Under the pieces are notes generated by a model. It saw nothing but the letters and a program-made list of their open reading frames with translations. It searched no databases and was not told the DNA's origin. This document shows, piece by piece, positions 7,512 to 16,690 of a DNA stretch of 64,000 nucleotides. The DNA comes from Ruminococcaceae bacterium YAD3003 (GTDB lineage: Bacteria; Bacillota; Clostridia; Saccharofermentanales; Saccharofermentanaceae). The DNA lies in the NCBI GenBank assembly GCA_900107185.1, contig FNPA01000005.1, positions 124,001 to 188,000 of the forward strand, given 5' to 3'. Position 1 is the stretch's first letter. Every line of letters begins with the position of its first letter. Both the position numbers and the translations under genes were made by a program.

Positions 7512-8182
7512 TTATCTTCCTCTTCCAAATGGCTGAGAAGGAATTCTCTTGTGCCTTCGATAGTATATTTACCGGTATCAATGACAATTGCTTCAGGTAC
7601 CTGGATAAGCGGAGATGCAGCTCTCTTGGAATCCTGCTCGTCTCTGTAATTAATATCTCTTAATACCTCTTCAAATGTCTGTGAGTTATCTCCTGCAGCC
7701 TGGAGCTCAGCAAGTCTTCTCTCTGCTCTGACCTCAGGCGCGCATACAACAAAGAACTTATATTTAGCATCAGGAAGTACTACTGAAGCAATATCTCTTC
7801 CGTCGAGTACGAATGTCTGATTCTTTGCTATTTCTCTCTGCAATGAGACCATTGCTGTTCTTACAAAAGGAAGAGCTGAAATATCAGATGCTGCAATTGA
7901 TGTCTGGGGTGTTCTTAATTCACCAGTTACATCTTCGCCATCAAGGATCATGTGCTGTACACCATCGATGAAACGGACTTCGATCTTTACTTCATCCATC
8001 ATCTTCTTAACAGCATCAGCATCTTTGGGATTAATACTCTTCTTAATGGAAGCAACTGCGCATGTACGGTACATTGCACCTGTATCAAGATACATAATAC
8101 CGAGCTCTTTTGCGATTCCCTTTGCAAGTGTACTCTTGCCTGATCCTGAAGGTCCGTCGATTGCAATCTGATAAATGCCCAT
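7508..8182 (-). CDS. cmk: Cytidylate kinase
   Basis: 224 aa. It phosphorylates CMP and dCMP. Seen: P-loop IDGPSGSGKST at residues 8-18, MYLDTGAMYR after it, and VLDGRDIASVV (CMP-binding GRDI). Length is normal. Its stop overlaps the ispH-rpsA start (ATGA). The order cmk-ispH/rpsA mirrors the common bacterial cmk-rpsA pairing. The RpiR regulator gene ends 11 nt upstream. Confidence 0.97.
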   Translation of the reverse strand: MGIYQIAIDGPSGSGKSTLAKGIAKELGIMYLDTGAMYRTCAVASIKKSINPKDADAVKKMMDEVKIEVRFIDGVQHMILDGEDVTGELRTPQTSIAASDISALPFVRTAMVSLQREIAKNQTFVLDGRDIASVVLPDAKYKFFVVCAPEVRAERRLAELQAAGDNSQTFEEVLRDINYRDEQDSKRAASPLIQVPEAIVIDTGKYTIEGTREFLLSHLEEEDK

Positions 8183-8193
8183 AGTTTTTCTCC

Positions 8194-9081
8194 TTATAAA
8201 ATACCGCCGTCTTCTGTAGTGCGGTCTCTGCCTGTTTCATATACACGGTACTGCGACCACAAAGTCTCCAATGATTCCAATGATGACTGGATATGTTCTT
8301 TTCTGTGCATTCCAAGTGATACCAGGAGCGCATTGATCAAAGATAAAGGTGCAGTTAGTGAATCAACAAAAGATGCCATAGACGACTTCGCGAAAAGCTT
8401 AATGTCAGCATATTCAGTCATTGCTGTATCATCCTTATCCGTAATGGCAATGATTGTTGCACCCTTTTTCTTGGCATATCCCATTGAGTTAATGGTTCTG
8501 GCAGAATATCTCGGGAAAGATATTCCGATCATTACATCGCCCTTTCCAATAGGCATGATCTGCTCGAAAAGTTCATTTGTACATGTGCTTCTTACGAGAA
8601 CAACATCATCGAAAAGAAGTGTCATGTAAAAGTGCATGAACTCTGACAAAGGAGCAGAAGCCCTGATGCCCATGATGTATATCTTCCTGGCACCGAGCAA
8701 AGAATTGACAGCATTAGTGAATTCTTTCTCATCAATGGAATTAAGTGAATCTCTTAAATTAGAAATATCCTGTGCGACAACAGATCTTAATGCGTCGCCG
8801 TCATTATCGAATTTCTCGGTAAGACCGAGTCTTTGTACTGATGTTAATTTTGATTTCAGATCTTCCTGAAGAGCCTTCTGGAATTCAGGATATCCTTCAA
8901 ATCCGAGCTCAGTAGTAAATCTGACAACTGTTGATTCTGAAACGCCGACTTCTTCGCCGAGTTTTGCAGCAGTCATGTAAGCAGCTTTGTCATAAGACTC
9001 AAGGATGAAATTTCCTATAGCCTTATGGCCTTTGCTCATATTAGAGACTTCTCTCTCGATAAGTTCAAGCGTCCCCGTCAT
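8194..9081 (-). CDS. MurR/RpiR family transcriptional regulator
   Basis: 295 aa. N-terminal winged HTH_6 domain (about 1-75, with ESTVVRFTTELGF as the recognition helix) followed by a SIS sugar-phosphate-binding domain (about 120-250). Family members regulate sugar-phosphate or amino-sugar genes in response to a phosphosugar; the effector cannot be read here. It begins inside the end of scpB (17 nt overlap) and precedes cmk, so it has no obvious sugar operon next to it. Confidence 0.9.
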   Translation of the reverse strand: MTGTLELIEREVSNMSKGHKAIGNFILESYDKAAYMTAAKLGEEVGVSESTVVRFTTELGFEGYPEFQKALQEDLKSKLTSVQRLGLTEKFDNDGDALRSVVAQDISNLRDSLNSIDEKEFTNAVNSLLGARKIYIMGIRASAPLSEFMHFYMTLLFDDVVLVRSTCTNELFEQIMPIGKGDVMIGISFPRYSARTINSMGYAKKKGATIIAITDKDDTAMTEYADIKLFAKSSMASFVDSLTAPLSLINALLVSLGMHRKEHIQSSLESLETLWSQYRVYETGRDRTTEDGGIL

Positions 9082-9736
9082 CCTTTTCTCCCTCTTCTGA
9101 TTCTTCTCTCTCAGGCTTCATGAGGCTCTCGATGGAAATCTGCTTATCCTCACCTGCTGTTGCTTCTTTTAAAGAGTTCTCCATATCTCTGATCGTCTGA
9201 TAACTCATGAGTTCGAGCGGCGGCAGATCTCTTACTGATTCAATTCCGAATTCAGTTAAGAACTTTTTGGATGTCTTAAACAGAGACGGTCTTCCCGGAG
9301 CATCAAGGTTACCGGCTTCTTCGATCCAACCTCTGTCCAATAATCTGGAGATGATCGAATCTGAAGAAACACCTCTTACGAGCTCTACCTGTGCTCTGGT
9401 ACAAGGCTGGTTATAAGCGATAACTGCCAACGTCTCATAAGATGCCTGTGATAACGGCGGTGACTGTCTGGGACCAAACATTCTGTCTAATATCTTTTTC
9501 TGGGATGGTCTCGTCATCATTGCATAAGAATCTTCAGTTCTTCTTATCTCAAGTCCGCTCCACGGATTAGATGAATATCTCTCCGTAAGGGATTTCAACG
9601 CCTCCATAATGGCGTTCTTAGAACAATTAAGAATATCAGCGAGCTTGTCAACAGAGACCGGATCTCCCGAAATAAACAATATTGATTCGATTGCAGCCGG
9701 CAATTCCTGCGCAGTTACTTTAAAATCATCTTCCAT
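9065..9736 (-). CDS. scpB: Segregation and condensation protein B
   Basis: 223 aa. ScpB forms a dimer of winged-helix tandem domains that binds the kleisin ScpA in the SMC condensin. Seen: AIESILFISGDPVSVDKLADIL at the start, SYETLAVIAYNQPCTRAQVE and GWIEEAGNLDAPGRPSLF in the second wing, all diagnostic. A charged C-terminal tail follows. It begins 1 nt after scpA ends and overlaps the RpiR gene. Confidence 0.95.
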   Translation of the reverse strand: MEDDFKVTAQELPAAIESILFISGDPVSVDKLADILNCSKNAIMEALKSLTERYSSNPWSGLEIRRTEDSYAMMTRPSQKKILDRMFGPRQSPPLSQASYETLAVIAYNQPCTRAQVELVRGVSSDSIISRLLDRGWIEEAGNLDAPGRPSLFKTSKKFLTEFGIESVRDLPPLELMSYQTIRDMENSLKEATAGEDKQISIESLMKPEREESEEGEKDDGDA

Positions 9737-9737
9737 A

Positions 9738-10496
9738 TCAGATCTTCTTCTCCTCTATCGATATCTCACCGAAGTTTTTATCCTGTTCAACGTTTATCTT
9801 ATTATCTCTGACGAGTTCAAGAACAGCCAGAAAACTGACAACCTTATCCATCTTCTCGGCCTTTTTGCCAAAGAGACTGCTGAACAATATCTTACCTTTG
9901 CCTGTGATACTGCGCCAAATTGATTTAATCCTCTCTTTGACCGACATCTTGTCTTTTCTCAAAATGTGTTTGATCTTGGCAGTAATATCAGTAAAACGGC
10001 TCTCGTTGCGTTCATTGATCACAGCGACAGCATCATTGAATTCCTCAATCGAGAAAGACTGTTCTGCAGGTGCAATGGTAATACCCAAAGATTTGGCAGT
10101 TGATGCATAACGGAATCTGGCACCGTCAAATTTTTCTCTTCTATCCTTGAGGTCAGATGCGAAAATACGGCATCTCTTATATCTCATAAGTGAAATAACG
10201 AGCTCTTCTCTAGGGTCGACAACATCCTCTCCAGGAACAAGACTGCTGGTCATTCCCGGAAGCATCATTCTGGACTTAATAGAGACAAGTGTTGCACCCA
10301 TAACAAGGAAGTCCGATGCGAGTTCCATATCGAACTCCTGCATAGACTCAATATATTGCATGTACTGGGCAGTAATGGTACTTATCGGAATATCGTAAAT
10401 GTCGACATCATTCTTCTCAAGAAGGTGCAAAAGAAGGTCCAGAGGGCCTTCGAATTGTCTTAGCTTGATGTCCGGTTTTATCGCTTGTTCAAGCAT
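9738..10496 (-). CDS. scpA: Segregation and condensation protein A (kleisin)
   Basis: 252 aa. ScpA bridges the SMC heads. The N-terminal FEGPLDLLLHLLEKNDVDIYDIPI (residues 14 on) is the SMC-neck-binding helix of the family, and MELASDFLVMGATLVSIKSRMMLP follows. The C-terminal winged helix reads VVSFLAVLELVR. It lies 3 nt from the M50 protease gene and 1 nt from scpB; the order protease-scpA-scpB is common in Firmicutes. Confidence 0.95.
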   Translation of the reverse strand: MLEQAIKPDIKLRQFEGPLDLLLHLLEKNDVDIYDIPISTITAQYMQYIESMQEFDMELASDFLVMGATLVSIKSRMMLPGMTSSLVPGEDVVDPREELVISLMRYKRCRIFASDLKDRREKFDGARFRYASTAKSLGITIAPAEQSFSIEEFNDAVAVINERNESRFTDITAKIKHILRKDKMSVKERIKSIWRSITGKGKILFSSLFGKKAEKMDKVVSFLAVLELVRDNKINVEQDKNFGEISIEEKKI

Positions 10497-10499
10497 GAT

Positions 10500-11231
10500 T
10501 TATAATCCCATTACTTGGAAAAGAAGATAGAACGGCGTAGCAAGTAAATTTATGAGCATAACAAACGGAGTCTTAATCGCACTTACAAGATTGCTCAAGA
10601 GAGGGATGTTTGTGAAAGTGCTGGCAAGGAATACCACCAAAATTATAGTTGGTGAAATACGCTGGAACTTTCTATATCCCTCTGAATATCTGACTTTGTA
10701 AGGAAGCAGTTCCTCCAATACGTGGAATCCGTCGAGAGGCGGAATCGGCAAAAGGTTAAATGCAAGAAGCATCATCGAGAAAGTAAATGTGTATTCAAAT
10801 GCTTCTGCTATTGCATTTAAGCCAAATGATGCTCCGGAAAACTTGACCGCAAGACTGGCAAACATTATAAACAGGACATAAGACAAGTATCCGAGTATAA
10901 AGTTGCCCGTAACACCAGCGAGATGAACCATTATGTTCATCGCGCGGTGACTCTTGAAACGGTTAAGTCTGTTGGGGTTATAAACAACAGGCTTACCCCA
11001 ACCAAAACCTGCTACGAGCAGAAGTATTGTTCCAAAGGGATCCATGTGTGCAATAGGGTTAAGTGTGAGTCTGCCCATATTCTTAGGCGTATCATCACCA
11101 AGCCAGACTGCAACAGCCGCATGCATAAACTCATGAAATGAGAATGAAAGCGTAAGCGCAAACAGGAAGATAATCAGGTAATAGATTATCTCCTGTATGG
11201 TTAATCCCGATCTGAACAGATCAACTATCAT
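10500..11231 (-). CDS. Site-2 protease family (M50) membrane metalloprotease
   Basis: 243 aa, with hydrophobic segments near 15-35, 68-80, 100-130, 150-165 and 190-215. Zinc-binding HEFMH is at residues 33-37 inside a membrane helix, and the third ligand Asp is in IPPLDG (D167). This is the compact YwhC/FtsH-independent branch of the M50 family without a PDZ domain. The substrate is unknown. The start ATG at 11231 has GAGGT upstream. It is 8 nt from ileS and leads into scpA-scpB. Confidence 0.9.
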   Translation of the reverse strand: MIVDLFRSGLTIQEIIYYLIIFLFALTLSFSFHEFMHAAVAVWLGDDTPKNMGRLTLNPIAHMDPFGTILLLVAGFGWGKPVVYNPNRLNRFKSHRAMNIMVHLAGVTGNFILGYLSYVLFIMFASLAVKFSGASFGLNAIAEAFEYTFTFSMMLLAFNLLPIPPLDGFHVLEELLPYKVRYSEGYRKFQRISPTIILVVFLASTFTNIPLLSNLVSAIKTPFVMLINLLATPFYLLFQVMGL

Positions 11232-11239
11232 AAATTACC

Positions 11240-14200
11240 TCAAGCCTTAACAACCGAGAATGTGATTTCCTCACCGTTGACATTCCACTTCTTGGAATTG
11301 TCTCCTGTGCCCTTTGAGATCTCAACCGCAAGTACTTCAGAAGCAAGGAAATCCTTCTTCTTCTCAATTACTTCAGCCAGCTTATCGTTTCCGTCATACT
11401 TAAGAACGATACGGTCAGATACTGTAAGACCTTCTGTCTCCTTACGGTGATTCTGGATCTTGGAGATCATCTCTCTTACGAGACCGTCTTCAATGAGCTC
11501 GTCAGTAAGAACAGTTGAAATAGATACTGTAAGGTTGCCGGATGTCTGTGTTGAGAAACCCTCAGGCTGTGTTGTCTCGATGAGGAAGTCTTCTTCTGTC
11601 ATCTCGTACTCTTCACCATTAACAGTAATCTTTACTGAACCCTGCTTAAGAGCAGCATATGTCTCCTTACCCGGGAGATTTGCAATAACGTCTTTAGCGT
11701 CATTCAAGTTCTTACCGAACTTTCTTCCGCATGTTCTGAGCTGAGGCTTGAAGCTGTAATCTACAAGAGTTGAAGCATCGCTTAATACTTCCATCCTGCG
11801 GATGTTGAGCTCGTCAAGGACTATCGGCTTATATTCATCGTCAAGACCGATCTCTGAAACAACATAGATCTCAGAAAGAGGCTGACGGTTCTTGATAGAA
11901 GCTGCTTCACGGCAGCTGTGTCCGAGTGTAACGATCTCCTGAACGAGTTCCATCTCTTCTTCGAGCTTGGCGTCGATGAGGCTCTCATCAGCAACAGGAT
12001 ACTTAGCAAGATGAACAGAGATAGGAGCATTCTTATCAACTGAGCATACGATGTTCTGATAGATCTCTTCGGTCATGAACGGAACAAAAGGAGCACAGAG
12101 TCTTGTGAGATTATCGAGTACTGTGTAGAGAGTCATATAAGCATTTACCTTATCCTGAGTCTCTTCTGCACCCCAATATCTGTCACGGCAGCGTCTTACA
12201 TACCAGTTAGAGAGTTCCTCTGTGAAATCCTGGATAAGTCTGGCTGACTGAGCGATGTCATAAGCATCCATCTTCTCATTAACTACCTTAATGAGAGTAT
12301 TAAGACGTGAGAGAACCCATCTGTCCATAGCTCCCAAAGAAGCCTTATCGAGAGTGTGCTTTGTAGGATCAAAGTTATCGATATCTGCATACATAACATA
12401 GAAAGCATATGTATTCCAGAATGTACCGATGAACTTCTTGATACCGTCATTTACAGCTTCCTTAGAGAATCTTGAAGGAAGCCAAGGCTGGTTAGCTGTA
12501 TAGAAATACCATCTGGCAGCGTCAGCACCCTGAGAATCAAGAACATCCCAAGGATCAACAACGTTACCTAAGTGCTTACTCATCTTGATACCGTCCTTAT
12601 CCTGAACGATACCCATAACGATACAATTCTCGAACGGTGCTCTGCCGAAGAGAACTGTTGAAATAGCGATAAGTGAATAGAACCATCCTCTTGTCTGATC
12701 GATACCCTCAGAGATGAACTGGCAAGGATAGTGTGTATCAAAGAATTCCTTGTTCTCAAAAGGATAGTGATACTGAGCGAAAGGCATTGAACCAGAGTCG
12801 AACCAGCAGTCGATAACTTCTGTAACTCTCTTCATCTGGCCTCCGCACTTAGGGCACTTGATGTGTACATTATCAACATAAGGCTTATGGAGCTCAATAT
12901 TATCCGGACAATCGTCACTCATTGACTTCAATTCTTCAATTGAGCCGATGCAGTGTCTGTGACCGCATTCGCACTCCCATACCGGAAGAGGTGTACCCCA
13001 GTAACGCTCACGGGAGATACCCCAGTCGATAACGTTTCTAAGGAAGTCACCCATACGGCCGTCTCTGATTGTCTCAGGCATCCAGTTAACCATGTTGTTG
13101 GACTTCAGGAGCTCATCTCTCTTCTTGCTCATCGCAATGAACCATGTAGATCTTGCGAAATAGATGAGAGGTGTGTCGCATCTCCAGCAGAAAGGATACT
13201 CGTGCTCGAACTTAGGAGCTGAGAAAAGGAGTCCTCTGCCGTCAAGATCCTTAAGAACCTCAGGATCTGCATCCTTTACGAACAAACCTGCGAAAGGTGT
13301 TTCCTCTGTGAGGTTACCTCTTGTATCAACAAACTGTACCATCGGGAGATCATTGTCTCTGCCGACTCTGGCGTCGTCTTCACCGAATGCGGGAGCGATG
13401 TGAACGATACCTGTACCGTCTTCCATCGTTACATAATCATCGCAAACTGTGTAATGAGCCTTTTTCTTCTGCTTGGCAGCTTCATCAGAAGCACCCTGAT
13501 AGAGTGCAACATAAGATCTGCCTGCGAGGTCAGAACCCTTATAAGATTCGAGGATCTCATAAGCCTTCTCACCGTCTTTTGCGAGACTGCCGAGTACAGA
13601 ATCGAGCAAAGCCTTAGCCATGTAGTATGTATAACCATCACAAGCCTTTACCTTGCAGTATTCAGCCTCAGGATTAAGGCACAAAGCAACGTTTGAAGGA
13701 AGTGTCCAGGGTGTTGTTGTCCATGCGAGGAAGTAAGCGTCCTCATCAACACACTTGAATCTAACGACAGCAGATCTCTCCTTTACTGTCTTATATCCCT
13801 GAGCTACCTCGTGTGAAGAGAGAGCTGTACCGCATCTCGGGCAGTAAGGAACGATCTTGTGACCCTTATAGATGAGGTCCTGATCCCACATCTGCTTGAG
13901 TGCCCACCACTCTGACTCGATATAGTTGTTATCGTATGTAACGTAGGGATTCTCCATGTCAGCCCAGAAACCAACGCGGTCACTCATGTGCTCCCACTGG
14001 TCCTTATATGTCCAAACGGATTCCTTACACTTCTTGATGAAGGGCTCTACACCGTAACTCTCGATCTGAGGCTTACCATTGATACCCAAAGCCTTCTCAA
14101 CTTCCAACTCTACAGGAAGTCCGTGAGTATCCCAACCTGCCTTGAAGACGATCGTCTCGCCCTTCATTGCATGATATCTAGGGATTACATCCTTAATGAC

Positions 14201-14389
14201 TCTGGTCTTAATGTGTCCGATATGAGGCTTACCGTTAGCCGTCGGAGGACCGTCATATAAAGTAAAAGTCGGAGCGCCGTCAGCCTTAGGAGCGATGCTC
14301 TTCCTGTAAATGTCGTTCTTCTTCCAGAAATCGAGAACATTTTTCTCTCTGTCTACGAAATTAAGGTCTTTTGAAACTTTGTTGTACAT
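11240..14389 (-). CDS. ileS: Isoleucyl-tRNA synthetase
   Basis: 1049 aa, class I. Seen: GPPTANGKPHIGH with HIGH at 56-59, editing-domain stretch with AFGEDD, and KMSKHLGN in the second half. Metal-binding cysteines occur in CPRCGTALSSHE and CPKCGGQMKR. The Thr in GPPTANG (instead of Tyr), the length over 1000 and the lack of the C-terminal zinc finger suggest the eukaryote-like IleRS2 type. The ATG at 14389 has AGGTG upstream. No T-box leader is present in the 69 nt before it; a sigma-A promoter is found instead. Confidence 0.96.
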   Translation of the reverse strand: MYNKVSKDLNFVDREKNVLDFWKKNDIYRKSIAPKADGAPTFTLYDGPPTANGKPHIGHIKTRVIKDVIPRYHAMKGETIVFKAGWDTHGLPVELEVEKALGINGKPQIESYGVEPFIKKCKESVWTYKDQWEHMSDRVGFWADMENPYVTYDNNYIESEWWALKQMWDQDLIYKGHKIVPYCPRCGTALSSHEVAQGYKTVKERSAVVRFKCVDEDAYFLAWTTTPWTLPSNVALCLNPEAEYCKVKACDGYTYYMAKALLDSVLGSLAKDGEKAYEILESYKGSDLAGRSYVALYQGASDEAAKQKKKAHYTVCDDYVTMEDGTGIVHIAPAFGEDDARVGRDNDLPMVQFVDTRGNLTEETPFAGLFVKDADPEVLKDLDGRGLLFSAPKFEHEYPFCWRCDTPLIYFARSTWFIAMSKKRDELLKSNNMVNWMPETIRDGRMGDFLRNVIDWGISRERYWGTPLPVWECECGHRHCIGSIEELKSMSDDCPDNIELHKPYVDNVHIKCPKCGGQMKRVTEVIDCWFDSGSMPFAQYHYPFENKEFFDTHYPCQFISEGIDQTRGWFYSLIAISTVLFGRAPFENCIVMGIVQDKDGIKMSKHLGNVVDPWDVLDSQGADAARWYFYTANQPWLPSRFSKEAVNDGIKKFIGTFWNTYAFYVMYADIDNFDPTKHTLDKASLGAMDRWVLSRLNTLIKVVNEKMDAYDIAQSARLIQDFTEELSNWYVRRCRDRYWGAEETQDKVNAYMTLYTVLDNLTRLCAPFVPFMTEEIYQNIVCSVDKNAPISVHLAKYPVADESLIDAKLEEEMELVQEIVTLGHSCREAASIKNRQPLSEIYVVSEIGLDDEYKPIVLDELNIRRMEVLSDASTLVDYSFKPQLRTCGRKFGKNLNDAKDVIANLPGKETYAALKQGSVKITVNGEEYEMTEEDFLIETTQPEGFSTQTSGNLTVSISTVLTDELIEDGLVREMISKIQNHRKETEGLTVSDRIVLKYDGNDKLAEVIEKKKDFLASEVLAVEISKGTGDNSKKWNVNGEEITFSVVKA

Positions 14390-14432
14390 AAAACCGCTTC
14401 ACCTTTAAATATATATAATTTAGCAAGATAAA

Positions 14433-14462
14433 ATTATAGTATTTAGCGGTTATCAAAGTCAA
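14433..14462 (-). promoter_or_regulatory. Promoter of ileS
   Basis: Minus-strand TTGACT (14457-14462), 18 nt, TATAAT (14433-14438). The -35 box overlaps the last codons of the upstream pseudouridine synthase gene. Confidence 0.65.
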
Positions 14463-15151
14463 GCAAAAAGGCTCCAGGGGTAACCTTCCGGAAAAGGTGC
14501 CTCAAAGCTCATGATTTCGCGCTTTACAGGGTGTTCAAAGCTCAGTTTGAATGACTGGAGCGCAACATCTTTTGCCAAATTGTCCTTTTTGCCGTATTTC
14601 TGGTCACCGATCAGTGGATATCCAAAATGAGACATCTGGGCTCTAATCTGGTGGCTCCTGCCCGTTCCGAGCTTAATTTCCGTGAGCGTCAGTCCGTCCA
14701 CTGTCTTTATAGGCTTATATTCCAAATTACAGAACTTAAATCCCGGTTTCTCCGTATCAATAACAGTCGCAATATTACGATTCTCATCTTTGGAAATATA
14801 GTTTTCGAGATGACCTGCCCCTTCTAAAACACCCTGTACAACACATCTGTACAGCTTTTCGATTTTATTGGTCCTTATTTGCTCTGATAATCTGGAAGCG
14901 GCTTTGCTGGTACGCGCGAAAACCATAACGCCAGAAACAGGTCGGTCCAGCCTGTGAACAAGACCCAGATATACCTCTCCGGGCTTCTCATACTTCTCTT
15001 TGATATAAGCTTTGAGAATAGTGAGCATATCAGAAGCTTTGCTACCGTCACTCTGAGACAATACACCAGCAGGTTTAACTGCAACGATTATATGGTTGTC
15101 CTCATAAAGGACATTTACGCCATATGGGAGATCTGTCACTTTGCTGACCAT
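14459..15151 (-). CDS. RluA family pseudouridine synthase (no S4 domain)
   Basis: About 230 aa. Catalytic motif HRLDRPVSGV (Asp is the nucleophile), preceded by KPAGVLSQSDG and followed by GRSHQIRAQMSHFGYPLIGDQKYG, the RluA-family C-terminal signature. It isomerises uridine in rRNA or tRNA; the target is not readable. The start is taken as the ATG at 15151, which lies 16 nt inside the end of the upstream methyltransferase; an upstream TTG (15169) is possible. No clear ribosome site, so coupling is likely. Confidence 0.88.
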   Translation of the reverse strand: MVSKVTDLPYGVNVLYEDNHIIVAVKPAGVLSQSDGSKASDMLTILKAYIKEKYEKPGEVYLGLVHRLDRPVSGVMVFARTSKAASRLSEQIRTNKIEKLYRCVVQGVLEGAGHLENYISKDENRNIATVIDTEKPGFKFCNLEYKPIKTVDGLTLTEIKLGTGRSHQIRAQMSHFGYPLIGDQKYGKKDNLAKDVALQSFKLSFEHPVKREIMSFEAPFPEGYPWSLFA

Positions 15152-16035
15152 CTTGCAGTCTGTCCGCAAGGGAGCAGAACGCCCATCTTTGATACAGGCA
15201 GCATTAATTCTTCTGCTTCAACCTTACCGTCCGGAATAGCCAGTTTAAATATCTGACCAGATGCCTGTGCCGTTATTCCTGTAGCATAGGAACTCGCAAT
15301 AAAGAACAACGGATCATCAGAAAGCACATTAGTACAGAGCTTAACGAGATCGTAGAAAGAATCTTCCAGTTGCCAGAGTTCACCCTTAGGGCCTCTGCCG
15401 TATGAAGGCGGATCCATTATGATTCCATCGTATTTACGGCCTCTTCTGATCTCACGCTCAACAAATTTCATACAGTCTTCTGCTATGAATCTGACGTAAT
15501 TACCTTCGAGACCGGATAATTTAATATTCTCCTTTGCCCAAGCAATCATGCCTTTAGATGCATCAACATGAACTACTTCATCTGCACCATGAGCACTGCA
15601 CGCCAATGTCTGGGCACCGGTATATGCAAACAGATTAAGGATCCTGATATCCTTCTTACCTGCTGCCTTAGCCTTTTCGATAAGATTTCCGCAGAAATCC
15701 CAGTTTGATGCCTGTTCAGGAAAAAGACCGGTATGCTTAAAAGCCGTCGGTTCGATTCTGAAAGTGAGTTTCTTACCAAGCGAATCGTAATCTATCGTCC
15801 ATGTAGACGGGAAATTCTTAAGTTTTGTCCATGCGCCTCCGCCCTTGTCACTTCTCGTATAAAGAGCATTAGGCTTTGGCAGGTCATCCATAGAGGTAGC
15901 ATTGCCATCAATTACAACGGGCCATACAGCCTGGGGATCAGGTCTCCTGAGCGTAACATTTCCCCAGCGCTCGTATTTCTCACCACCACCGCAATAGAGC
16001 AGCTCATAGTCTTTCCAATTATCTGAAATAAACAT
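15136..16035 (-). CDS. Class I SAM-dependent rRNA methyltransferase, RlmI-like
   Basis: 299 aa. SAM-binding motif LNLFAYTGAQT begins at residue 133, the acidic adenosine loop is VVHVDASKGM, and the catalytic motif is DPPSYGRG at 208-215. This combination matches the C-terminal domain of the RlmI/RlmK 23S rRNA cytosine/guanine methyltransferases, but the N-terminal PUA domain of RlmI is absent. Target base is unknown. It overlaps the RluA-type gene by 16 nt, so two RNA-modifying enzymes are coupled. Two nt upstream lies a lipoprotein gene stop-start junction. Confidence 0.85.
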   Translation of the reverse strand: MFISDNWKDYELLYCGGGEKYERWGNVTLRRPDPQAVWPVVIDGNATSMDDLPKPNALYTRSDKGGGAWTKLKNFPSTWTIDYDSLGKKLTFRIEPTAFKHTGLFPEQASNWDFCGNLIEKAKAAGKKDIRILNLFAYTGAQTLACSAHGADEVVHVDASKGMIAWAKENIKLSGLEGNYVRFIAEDCMKFVEREIRRGRKYDGIIMDPPSYGRGPKGELWQLEDSFYDLVKLCTNVLSDDPLFFIASSYATGITAQASGQIFKLAIPDGKVEAEELMLPVSKMGVLLPCGQTARWSAK

Positions 16036-16037
16036 TT

Positions 16038-16646
16038 TCAGGTTACCTCTATAGGGTCAGAAACCGCGATAACTTCATCAAAATATACCAATTGGATGGT
16101 ATATATTCCCGGACTAAAAGTACCAAATCCTTCCAGACCGGCACTAAAATCAACTTCAGCAGTAACGTTATTCTTCAATACGACTTCCTTTGTCAGGAGG
16201 AGCTCATCATTTTGATAAAGTCTTGCTTCGAAGGAAACAGTAATCGGCGTATTGAAGTAGAATGCATTCTTTAAGGCATAAGCATCTTCTGAAGAAATAC
16301 TGTTGTAATCCACCGGATTGTCATCAATAACGTCATACCACGTTGTATATATATATATGCTTCTTAAATATTCGGCATCGACATCCATAATCTCAACAGG
16401 TTCAGTTGTATATGTTCCTGTCGGTTCAAATGTTTCATAGGAAGTCTCATATGTATAAGTGGTCTGGACGATGTCAGTTCCACGTCTGTCGTCATCATCA
16501 TCGTCATTGCCGCCCCTCATATCCTCTTCCATTTGTTCCCTGATGTCTTCAATAAATGAACAGGAAGCAAAGCAAAAAGCAAGAGACAATGACAAAGTCA
16601 CTGCCGGAATCCTAACCAAAATCTTCTGTAATCTGCTGTTTGCCAT
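16038..16646 (-). CDS. Lipoprotein of unknown function, Ig-like region
   Basis: 202 aa. N-terminal basic segment, hydrophobic stretch and lipobox ending FCFASC (Cys about 29), so a membrane-anchored lipoprotein. A highly acidic linker with D-repeats (GGNDDDDDDRR) follows, then a Thr/Tyr-rich segment and a beta-rich region ending in FSPGIYTIQLVYFDEVIAVS. That end resembles the central beta domain of the 455-codon lipoprotein at 18152. I do not recognise a family. An extended -10 (TGTTATAAT) lies just upstream, and GAGGA precedes the ATG. Confidence 0.75.
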   Translation of the reverse strand: MANSRLQKILVRIPAVTLSLSLAFCFASCSFIEDIREQMEEDMRGGNDDDDDDRRGTDIVQTTYTYETSYETFEPTGTYTTEPVEIMDVDAEYLRSIYIYTTWYDVIDDNPVDYNSISSEDAYALKNAFYFNTPITVSFEARLYQNDELLLTKEVVLKNNVTAEVDFSAGLEGFGTFSPGIYTIQLVYFDEVIAVSDPIEVT

Positions 16647-16690
16647 AAATCCTCTATAACAACTGATGGTTAGAATTATAACAGGGATTG

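Noticed and set aside
14390-14458. T-box riboswitch upstream of ileS
   Set aside because: Leader is only about 40 nt and lacks specifier and antiterminator elements.
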